This document shows, one piece after another, positions 22,578 to 33,118 of a stretch of 64,000 nucleotides of DNA (position 1 is the stretch's first letter; every line of letters starts with the position of its first letter). The translations under genes and the position numbers were made by a program. Origin of the DNA: Pestalotiopsis fici W106-1 (lineage: Eukaryota; Ascomycota; Sordariomycetes; Amphisphaeriales; Sporocadaceae); contig NW_006917091.1 in assembly GCF_000516985.1 (NCBI RefSeq), positions 4,857,022 through 4,921,021 of the forward strand. Direction: 5' to 3'. The notes under the pieces are model-generated. The model saw only the letters and a list, made by a program, of their open reading frames with translations, was not told the DNA's origin and ran no database searches.

Positions 22578-25500
22578 ATACACACCACAAGGGCTGGGCT
22601 GGCTCGTCGTGGTGGGCAACTGGCTGAAAAGCGCCTCTGCTGGGTGTCCGCTGGTCGCACTCTTAATGGGAATCCCTGCTCTTAGGCCCCCGAGCCAAGG
22701 CCCCAAAAGTCCACTGGGCCCAGAACCGAGACGGTGGAGTGAGGGACAAGCGCTGAAGCCAAAAGCGATGGTACGCCGTACGGGCCACGGGCTTTCCTTA
22801 TTTGGTGGCCCCCTTTCCCTCTTTCCTACAGACCAATAGAGGAAAACAATTTAACAAGAATAATTAAGCGAGAATTCAGTAAAAAAGACAACAGGCATGT
22901 ACTGTGTAGATCAGAGTAGCTGTCAAAGCTGTCGTCGGGCTGCGGGAGCTTCTCTGTCAAACAAAGACTCGGTCGGTCGGTCGGTCTAGTCTGCTATGGT
23001 GTCCCTCTCTCTAGCTTTGGTGCTTTCAGTGACACTCGACGGAGCTCGACTTAAAACCGGCTATACAGAAAATAAATGTATCGTATTGGCGGATCGTTGG
23101 GAAGATCTCAGATGGATGGGCTGTATGACTGAGGAGCGATCTGGGGGATCGACAAGCGTCGGTCGTCTCAATGGGCAACAACTAGTTCTGCCCAGTTTTT
23201 ATTCCAGCTGTTAGTAATAACAGCACGCCCGTGTGATGAGGTACAGTAGTAGTTTAGCAAGCTGATCGTTGGTTTTGCATGCAGCAGGCAAAGGCAGGCA
23301 GGCAGGATACAGGCCCTCGACCCTAGGATCTGTCGTTGTTTCAAATAGATGGGCGCAGTATGGAGACGAGTGATTAGTTGAGAATAAGTAGACGCAATCC
23401 GGCCAAAGCGAAAAAGTCCGATACGCAAAGATATGATAAGATATATTGCAGCGATTGCGTTACGTCGTTGGTGGAAAGAGTGCAGAGAACAAAGGCGAGT
23501 AAAGGTTGCTTGGGGTCAGGAACGGCAAGCAGAGCAGGGCGCGCATGTAATCTCTACAATATGCTGGAGGATACAAAGAGAGGCCACTTTTTGCTACCCG
23601 CCTGGATCAATAATAAATCTGTATTGGATATTGAAGAAGCTGGAGTCTGGAAGATAATCCTCCGACTCCAGACCCGGCCACCATCATGAACTGCTCTAGA
23701 CCCGCCTCCCACAGATACTTGAGGAAAGGAGGCTATGCAATTGAATACCAGGACGCTGAAAATGCTCCGGTAGAAGCCCCAGACGTCAATCAAAGCTGCC
23801 ATGCAGTCACTCAAAGACAAGTTAAAGGCAAACCGCCCCCCAATTGTCTGAGGATGGACTCCCAGTCTCAAGAGGATTCGGTTTTGATTGAGACAGTGTA
23901 AAACCGAATGGTTTTGTTTTGTGCCTGCTTCCCACTGAAGGCTGGTAACCTGGAAGAAAAGCAAATTAACTGTGTACCTTGCCTGCTTTACTATTACTGT
24001 AATAATTGACCCAACCTCAAAGCACGGCAGAGTCTCCATCCCTTCCCTTGCCTTCCTCTATTGATCACGAGCCGCACCTGACCTCGACGCCGAACTAGCC
24101 GACGCAGGCTAGGCTGTGATCTACCTAGTGTAAACAGAATCTCAGAGGTTTTATTATTAAGCTCCATGGAATCTGAGATGGCGATGCAGTAGCGTGTTCA
24201 GACGGGATACTATTATCTACGTACTTCTCTCTGTTCATGCACGGGGTTGGAGAGTTCTTTCTATTCATTGTCCAGTCGGTCGAAACCAGTCAAGTCCATT
24301 GGCCAGAGCCGTCCCCCACCAAATTGATAAAAGAGCATTCTCTCGACATTGATGACAATAATGGAGAAGGAAAGAAGATCGACGACATCAATATACCAGG
24401 GTCTTCCCCCCAGTGTCTGCCGCACTACTGCAACGACAGGGATCGTTACTCTAACAACCAGGACTATTTTTACACAAGCAAGATCCAGGATTTTTGCATC
24501 GTCTTGGTTGACCGCATCGACAATGGGAGAAAGAAAATAACAAGAGTTTGTATAGGTTGGTCATGCGCAATGTCTCGATACTGGCCAGTCGCTCCATTGC
24601 CTCAAGTGACGTCGATGCATGATTGAGTTGCGGTGATCCAACAGTGCGCTAGTCATGGGCGACGGCATTTTGTCCATGTTCATTGAGCTTTTCTTTTTCT
24701 TTTCTTTGTGATTTACTCCATGCGCTTGACCCCGCGGCCGGTAGGTCCTATCTACTGTCCACTGTGTAAGCATGGCTCGGAGCAAAACGCGGCTCAAGAA
24801 CTATACTAGTAACCCATTGATCCCTCATCCCTCTCTATCAGCCCTTGGATCCAGAAACTGTCAAAAGGTTTGACTGTTGAAACTTGGGTCCCCGCACGCG
24901 CAAGAAAATGAAAAAGTGGGAGAGCGCCGCGATTATCACCGGTATTCACCGTCGCCGCGTCGTGGCTCATTACGCATCCCTGTGGACGAGGATATCCACC
25001 GCCTGGGACAGATCTTTCCAAAGCTCATGCCAGCACCCGCTCCCGACAGGAATAGGGTCCCGCTCTGTCTTTGATCGCCAGCAAGGAGCCTCGGCCTTGC
25101 TCGGTAGCGGCAGCAAACTGTATGGAATACTGGAGTGCACTCGTGTTTTACGCGTGTTATCTACCCACAGCTCGTTCGACCATGCCAAGGACGACATACT
25201 ACTTGCTCCTGTGGTCCACCATAGTGAACTATCTGCACTTCTAGAAATTCCACAGCCGTTGGAAGACACACTGTTCAGTTAAGCTTTTGCCGGCGCACAT
25301 ACCCCTGGATTCGTTACAACTCTGTCCGTGGCTGCCCGTCGTCCTAGGTAGTTTTGGAAATGCATCGATCGCAGAAACGCGGGGATAAAGACTCGACGAG
25401 GCCCGGCAGAATAGATCTTGTTACAGATTGTCAATGGGCGTCGATTGGATTTGCTACACGCCATTCGAGAGCCCCTAATAACCCATGTGTGTCATTGCTA

Positions 25501-27199
25501 TATTGCATGTACAATGCCGTGAGCCCCAGCCGATCAATTATTTTCGTGTTGGGCTTTCAAGATCTGTCGGCTTTTGATCATCCGCAAATGGAATTCATCC
25601 GTGCTCCTTGTCAGCCAGTGTTTAGCACTGCAAAAATTTTTCCCTTTGAGATATTTCCTAATTTCTCTGCGGCTGGCGCGAGTGAGGATCTAATGATACG
25701 ACTTTATTTCGAGTGTAGGTCGCTGTCAAGAAAGGGCTAGCAATTCATTAGTCGTTCATTTCTATATAGGGAGCGGCAGGTAGGCTCTAACACGAGAGTG
25801 TGCCAGGCGCTCTAAAGCAAAACCATCGAACACGTGGGATACGCTACGAGAAGCGGCAGGCAGGCAGGCCATTCCAGGTTTTGCTTCGACTGTGCCGCTC
25901 CTCTATGGATCTTGGTTACCATTTCAACCTGACAAAAGCCAGACTGCTCCCATGTACAGACGACATGTTGCCGTCAGACTGCCGCCGCAGAAATTAGTTT
26001 CTGTCGATGCGTTCTAGAATAGTCAAAAGACTATTCGCCCAAGGTTCCCGTGCTCTGCTCTGGCGCACGGTAGATGCATTGGCATGAGCATGAATGCATC
26101 TAGGTATATCCGTCCACCTGGTTTGTCGTTCTTCGAGGTCCTGTGCTTTTAACGAGCCTCAAGTCACTTGTTAGCTAGTATGCAGCGTGAGTCTACATAC
26201 CGTGTGCGGGTATGGCCAAGTGCCATACCACAGTGCCTACTCACGTTCCTATTAGGTGAGGTACATTGACGGAGGGGAGGTTCTGGGGAGGTCCAGGACT
26301 CCAGGGTCCCCTAATGCATTAGCCGCATTCGAAGCGCGACTGGCTGACACAATTTGCCTTGGCTTTTGAGCAATACGAACCACATGAGACGAGGGTGTGG
26401 TTCGTACTCTGACTTCTCGAATGCAATCCTCCCCATTCACGGTGGCGACGGCACTCACCAGAGGATGCAAGTAAGTCGTATAGATAAGGATCAACTTGCT
26501 CTCCGTTCTCAGTTTCTTCTTTAAGAGATCTTCGGTAGGTCTCCTGCCGCGTGATCAATGGGCCCGGTGCGGCAGTACACATCTTGATATCGCCAAAGCC
26601 TTGGCCAAGCTTGTCTGTAACTCAATTTTCAAAAAAAGACCCAACATCTATTGGCTTGAAGTGGGCTGAACGCCTTAATGGCAGATGCAGCCTCTTAAGC
26701 TGAAAAGCAGCCGTCCCCCTCCAAGCCGTGATGCAAATATCTACGTGAGTGTATATTGTGTAGATGCCGGTCTGTCAAAAGAGCTCGGATTTGGAAAGTG
26801 ACTATGTATCTTCCTTAAAAAAAATCAGTAAATAAACCACAGATTTCCAATGCACTTAGTTGAATCGCTAATCGAATTAATACATAAATTATCCACTTTT
26901 CTCTTTTTATATAGAAACGTTTTTGGGAAGAAGAGAAGAGAAAAATTGAGCCTTTCCCTAATAAACCAGCTAATTTTGAAAAAAAAAAAAAAACGGCTGG
27001 TTTTCAAATCCGAGCTCCATGATGGTTTGGTGAGATGCGAGGCGGCAGACATCCCTGTTCCGCCAACCAGAGCTTCCTCTGCAAACTTATATTTGTCTTC
27101 GACCATCGATGTTGCTTTTTATGAACTGTCACAGACAAGTCTAGAGTTTCTTTCCATGGTAGCAAGCGCATGACCGGTGCGTTTCAAAGCTCTTCAAAC

Positions 27200-27250
27200 T
27201 CATACATGACTCTATGCTGAAGTCAACGAGTTGAGTTCATGCATGTATGA
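27200..27250. repeat. Nested inverted repeat, hairpin-like
   Basis: Outer arms TCATACATG (27200-27208) and CATGTATGA (27242-27250) are perfect complements. Inside them GAAGTCAAC and GTTGAGTTC (27219-27238) pair with a single mismatch around a two-base centre. Confidence 0.5.
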
Positions 27251-28777
27251 CATGTACCCACGAAAGTCTGAAATTCTGAACAACACCTCGATAGGATTCC
27301 ATAGTTGGTGGAGACATGCAGCCCGTGCAATGTGCATCGCTTTGGCTACTAATGTAGTATGATTTGCCTATTGGAACCCGAAGTAACCGTCAAGAAACAT
27401 TGAAAGACGACGCCAATATCCGTGGGGCCGGCTTATGACTGCCTGAAATGGATTTCTCAAGGGTTCTTGATAGGCATCTAGTGACAGAAACTCCAGCAAT
27501 CAACATACTATGTAGAACTGCTTGTTGCAAAAGCCGTATTCATCGTCCTCGTGGTCGCGGCATATATGCATCTCGAGGTAGTCGATCCACAACAGGCTTG
27601 CGTTAACTGGCAAGTCAAAGTGCAACCCCCACAAAAATATGCGTGCGACACGAGCTTCCTGACGTGCTGAGTGTACTATTTAGACAATTGACGATTCTAG
27701 AGGTGTGCGGCCTTCATTACAAGTCGATAGTGCGATTTTAAAACTTCGTGATAGAAGTCGAAAGGGGGGTCCATAGCCGCCGCAAGAAGAAGGAGGAGCA
27801 GAAGGATGAGCCATTGTGTCGGCACAAACCATGGCTGACCTACCCATACTAATCGTTGATGGCTGATGGCGCGAAACCAAGCCCAGAATTAGCAAGAAGC
27901 TGAACGGCGTTTGGTGGAGTGTGAACGCATCTGTCAACACGCTCCCGCATTCGCCGAAAGAAAAGAAAAGAAAAATAATGGTCTAGTCTACAATCCGTTC
28001 TCCTCCTTCTCAACCCTAGGCCCCTGAAGATCTAAAGCCCAGTCCCTTGTTACCTGGTTGTAGTGGTTATTAGTGGAATCAGGCAGATCACAAAGGCGCC
28101 GTGCTCATCTTTCCTACTCTACATACCTAGGGCCAAGTCGAGAGTATATTTCGTGCAGCCGACGCTTGTCCCCTAGGTAGGTAATAAATAAGATAGATTA
28201 CCCTGGTACAGGTAATGTCAGCCGCTTGACCATTTGTTTAATGTAGATACTTAGATTAATTACCCCCCGAGAGCGGCGGCGTGGGCAAGTGTGAGCTCAA
28301 TTTCAACGTCAGAAACCTTTGGCACCAAACCCGGTGTTTTGTTAGTCAACAGCCTCGGAGGGGTACCCTTTTTATCTCTCTTTCAAGGCTGCCAAGCTGC
28401 AAAGCTTTTCGCAACCAGAAAGGATTTTCTATCCTTCAACAGGGGGCTGGCGTGAAGATCTTTCTCTTCTTCTCTCTTTGCAAATCCAACGCCAAAGGAG
28501 GAAGACGACAAGTGCAGTTCTGTTGGAGTGGTTGGTACGTATGCTTTCGTCATCTGTCAACTTGAGTTTGCCCTGCCCTGGCCCTGCTCCGTCCGTACCT
28601 ACATGTACGTACCGCTATGTACGCGGTTCCCTCACGTATGGAGTAATGTATGTACTCCACTCAGATGCCCCCGGCTCTTTACGCACGGTAGGTGGAGGGG
28701 CCGCTAGTCACCCTTGTACACGCTATAGCCGAGCTCTTTGGGGTCCTAGGCAGCTCAGTTGTAGGCGGGTCCGTACA

Positions 28778-28802
28778 CAGTGCACATTGTTTTAGTGCAC
28801 TG
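28778..28802. promoter_or_regulatory. Perfect inverted repeat upstream of the chitin synthase activator
   Basis: Arms CAGTGCAC and GTGCACTG flank a 9 bp AT-rich spacer, about 710 bp upstream of the activator start codon. The symmetry resembles a site for a dimeric DNA-binding protein. No factor can be named. Confidence 0.3.
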
Positions 28803-29513
28803 CTTCACTCTGTCTGCTACCGAACACATGGTGCCATAGTGCTGAGTAGCGCTTCCATTGTCGACCACCCCGTGGCCCCAAAGCAGTGGATCAATTGCCC
28901 TGCGCTGCAGCTTCCCTCGTCGGACCAGAGTCTAAAACTCCCCGATATGCTGACCGTCCTACCTATTTACTTTTCCACTTGAGTGGAAAGGCAACGTCAA
29001 GTATCATAGAAGAAGCCTGAAACGGCATCACACTCTTAGTGGGCAATCTCACGCCATTGCATTCTTTTTTTTCTCCTCTTTCTCTCTGCTCTGAAGAGTC
29101 CTCTTCGGTTTCTTTCTCTCCTCGACCGACAAACCCGCTTCTTTCATGTCCACCTTGTTTCTAACGAGCATTCGCATTCAGCATTAGCATTACCGGCGTC
29201 GTACTACACCTACCCGCCGTCTTCCGGCTGCGCTCTGCGTCCTACATAAACGCAAGGCCACAGTCAATGTTTGCCGTGTACTTTCCGACATTCGCGACGG
29301 AAATTTCTTGGTAGCGACGCTGTCAGGATAACAGCAGCGTTCGGATTAATCAGTACGGACGAGTCGAACAAGGTCAACTTGGCCAAAGAGCTTCGGAAAG
29401 ACAAGTGACTTGTTGTCCCGCACCTTGGTTGTGCGCAGAGGTGGAACCGGCCACGAGGCCGCCAGATTGCTTGCAATTCTTGAGTGTAGCTGGGTGCTGT
29501 CTGCAAGAAAGAA

Positions 29514-31854
29514 ATGGCAACTGTTACGAGCTCGCCGCCGCCCGCAGGGTTTTCGGCGCCCGAACAGAAACCTCAACCCGAGTCAGATGTGTCTTCCCAC
29601 CGCTACCGTTGGAGCGATGCAACCGAGGATTCTATAATAAAACCACTCCCGGAGCCGCCCGAGAGCCCCAAGATAAAGGCAGGGCCGGTGTCTCCTGTAC
29701 GAATGAGCTTCTATCCTGAGAATTGGGCTCAGCCTATCAACGCCAGCATTGAGGGAAGACAGACACTGACAGTCGCGTCCGACGACTATACGGATCGAGA
29801 ATTGCCCAAGTCGCCTGATGCGCCGCCACCGCCGCCCCATAGCCCTGGCTATGCGTTGCCCGATGTTGCGCCTCTTGCGGAGAGACGCTTGGCGCAGCAG
29901 TCTGTCGGGAAACCATTGCCTTCCACATTTGCGGCGACTCTTCCAGATCGTACCGGCCAAGGGGGGCGTCCTGGCATCAAGTTAGTAAATGACACTTCTG
30001 ATGCGAGTGACAAGGAGAATGTTGAGAGTCATGGGGTTCGAGATCATCATCAAAGCCGACTCAGCCAGGAATCAGACTCTACAGTGAGTACGCAACCTCA
30101 GGACAAAGCTTCCACAGAAGCATCGGCCGAAACAAACGCGAGTTCATTCTCTCAGGATGCGCCAGGCTCCAAGAATTCAGCTGGTAGTGCATCTCCAGAG
30201 GAATCTGTATTCGAGGGGCAACAATCGTTTCAGCAGCTCCAATATCACCATGATCAAGGCTCCACGCCGCGAACTTCGGGTACTCCATTAGCACCAGAAT
30301 CGCGACCATTGTCCACTCTCGACGCAGCCGAATCGGCAGCGATCATCAACCGCCATTTGACTCCCAATTCTTTCCAGAGGAGAAGCTCCATGCCTCGTCC
30401 AGGCTCGTCGTATTCGGTGTATTCGTCTCCTGGCCCACACGGCCGTTCGGTGTCTTCGCAAGCCCGGAGGTCTCCAGAGACTCGCCCGCTGTCTTATGCC
30501 GAGCTGCTCAGTGTCCCATATCCGCAGCCAGCCCCCGCGCCGTTGAACATTGACAACACGCACCTGCGCAACAACGTTGGTAACAATGCCTCACTTTTGA
30601 GTGCTCAGAAGACATTGGAGATGTACCGGCAAAATGTCAGGAAGACCAACGACTTTTCAATCCAATATTCCTTTGCAGTCTTTTTGATCTCCACTGCACA
30701 AGAACAAGGTTTCTCCCCAGAGGAGCCAACTCAAAAAAAGAAGGTTTCCAGATCACCGGCACGAGAAGGTGAAAATGAGGACCAATGGGCCCCAGGCTCG
30801 TCACCTGCAGAGCTAGTGCGCGAGGCAAAAATCATATTGACTCGGTTGGCGAATGGGGGTTATCCTTTTGCTCAATACTACCTTGCAGATGGCTATGCAT
30901 CGGGCTTGTTCAACAAAGGCAAGGAAGACTATAATGCCGCTTTCCCCCTCTTCGTTTTGGCTGCGAAGCACGGTCATGCTGAGTCTGGATTCCGTGCCGG
31001 GCTTTGCTACGAATTTGGCTGGGGTTGCCGGAAAGATCCCGCAAAAGCAGTACAATACTTACGCACCGCCGCCTCAAGGGGTCATCCAGGAGCTATGACG
31101 AGGCTGGGCAAGGCATGTCTGTCGGGCGATTTGGGCGAGCCTCGATATCGCGAGGGAGTCAAATGGCTGAAGCGGGCGACCGAGGCGTCCGATGCCATGT
31201 ACAATGCAGCACCATACCAACTTGGCCTTTTATATGAGACCGGGTACGGTGATGATATCTTCAAGGATGAAAGCTACTCGGCGGAACTCTTTACTCAAGC
31301 GGCAGAACTCGGTCATCCTGAGGCGAGCTTCCGAATGGGCGATGCCTACGAGCATGGAAAACTCAATTGTCCAAGGGATCCAGCTCTCAGCGTCCACTTT
31401 TACACTGGTGCTGCAGAACGTGGCCACGCCGGCGCAATGATGGGTTTATGTGCGTGGTACATGGTCGGAGCTGATCCTATCTTGGAGAAGGATGAAGAGG
31501 AGGCTTACGAATGGGCTCGCCGCGCCGCAGACCAAGGTATGCCCAGAATGATATTCTGCTCTTGTTCTTGTCTTGTGACTAATTATCCTTCTTTCAGGTC
31601 TTGTCAAAGCACAATACGCCGTAGGGTACTTTACGGAAATGGGCATTGGCTGTCGTCGAGATGTGCTCGAAGCCAATGTGTGGTACGTCAAAGCAGCTGA
31701 CGCCGGTGACGAACGCGCCAAGCAGCGACTTGCCGCCATCCGCGCGGCAGTCAGCGGCGGCACACCCATGGACGTTGCGCCTCCACGAAACGCAAAGATG
31801 AAAAAGGCTCCGCCCAAAGAAGGCAAGGATGATAAGGAGTGCGTGGTAATGTGA
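29514..31854 (+). CDS. skt5: Chitin synthase activator, SEL1-repeat protein (yeast Chs4/Skt5 type) with CaaX box
   Basis: Two exons, 29514-31536 and 31598-31854, joined across a 61 bp GTATGC...CAG intron with a GACTAAT branch site, give 759 residues. The first about 320 residues are proline- and serine-rich and probably disordered. A conserved linker (PLSYAELLSVPYPQPAPAP, about 322-340) precedes a run of at least seven SEL1 repeats from about residue 430 to 710. Typical units are AKHGHAESGFRAGLCYEFGWG, AASRGHPGAMTRLGKACLSG and AELGHPEASFRMGDAYEHG, quoted here only in part. The C-terminus is CVVM, a prenylation CaaX box with the cysteine at 756, also found at the end of yeast Chs4. The yeast protein binds Chs3 and activates and localises it at the plasma membrane. 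The neighbouring divergent gene encodes the Chs3-type synthase, which supports this role. Splicing is needed to reach the CaaX box. Confidence 0.95.
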
Positions 31855-33118
31855 AGGCAGCTGCCTATAACATGCGCTTCGCAATATGTCGGCCTCACGA
31901 TTAGCCTTCGTTGCCCACGGAGCAAGCAGCGGTGTTCAAGCGTGCCACCCAGCCATGTGCTATTGGTCAAGGGCAGCCTCCAAGGGCACAGACATATCTT
32001 CAACTTACTCATGCATGGCTGCCAGGCGCTGCTGGCCGGAATATGCGGTAAGAGCGAATTTGGGACCAGGACGGACGAAATATAATGGTCGCTCAGGGAT
32101 CTGTGGGAAAGGATAACGGGCCGGAATATAAGCTCGTCGAATGACTGACTGGCTTCATGGCAAGAAGATAATGTATTCATTCACGATTTCCAGGCACGAG
32201 ATCGTGAAGCGCCTTTTCTTTTTCTTTCAAGCTCTCAGAGGTGGTAACGAAACACTCCCCAAAAAAGGACAGTGCATTTACATGCGAATCGCATCGCGGG
32301 AACCAAGGGCATTACTTTTTTTTTTCTAGGATAGAGACAAACTTGCTCCCACAAAATAATCGGCGTTTGGAATTCCCAAGAGGCCCCTATTGCCCTTTCC
32401 CTTTTTCTGTTTCTTGTTCTGTTCTGCTCGGCGTAGCAAGCAGGGCGGTATCTCCTTTTCACCGGCGTCTTGGTGGGCAAGAGAGAGACGGGTTGCAATT
32501 GGTTAAATCACTTTGGCAGATAGAGAAGAAGAAGAAGAAACTTGTTTGCAGTGTTTGTTTTGGTCAAGCAAGCAAGCGTCCATCTAAGGAAAGAAGAAAG
32601 TCTATAACTTAATATAGAGAGAATCCCCCTTCTCTTTTGAAATGTGTTTTTAACCGCAAAATGAAGCTGGCCTTGTTTTCTTGGTATATTCACTTGTCCC
32701 CTGGTCTCCCGATCTAGCAAGATGGCCGATGAGTAGATAGTCCAATATGCTTGGGACACGGCGTTGTAGACACACGCAACTCGAGCTTCATATGCACATA
32801 ATTACCGTACTTAGACGAGATCACAAGTTGAAGACGGGAAACAAGGTATATTAAACGTAAAAACGCTAGGCCATGCAAGTGAGAGCAGCAAATAGACGAG
32901 TCATGAACCCAAACAACGCCGTCGTTACCCAGCCTTTGAGGCTGTCTTCATGTCGTGAACGGGCATTAAGAAAGAAATAGGTCAAAAGGGAATTCTCTCT
33001 TCCTCCTCTGACCACCAATCATCAACGTAATTCAACAGACGACCTCAACGCAATACTGCCCAAAAATCTATGTACCGAAAATTCAAATCCTTTTGATAGG
33101 ATGCAGCCACTCACTGCC
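31855..33118. other. Convergent spacer between activator and polo kinase
   Basis: The 3' ends of two convergent genes face each other. The spacer holds T runs near 32219-32225 and 32320-32329, and a GAAGAAGAAG tract near 32524-32538. Open frames up to 123 codons occur but none has a recognisable product. Confidence 0.6.

Larger units (their letters stand above)
22124..29513. other. 7.4 kb divergent spacer between chitin synthase and its activator
   Basis: No frame in this stretch shows a recognisable domain, signal peptide or convincing spliced continuation. It should contain both promoters and the leader of the chitin synthase, which probably carries an intron. Visible structure: CGGT repeats near 22974-22985, GGCA repeats near 23291-23305 and 25855-25870, a 14-base A run near 26979-26994, a nested inverted repeat at 27200-27250, a GTAC-rich patch at 28600-28660, an inverted repeat at 28778-28802, and CT-rich sequence 29060-29130. 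An unannotated non-coding RNA cannot be excluded. Confidence 0.6.
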
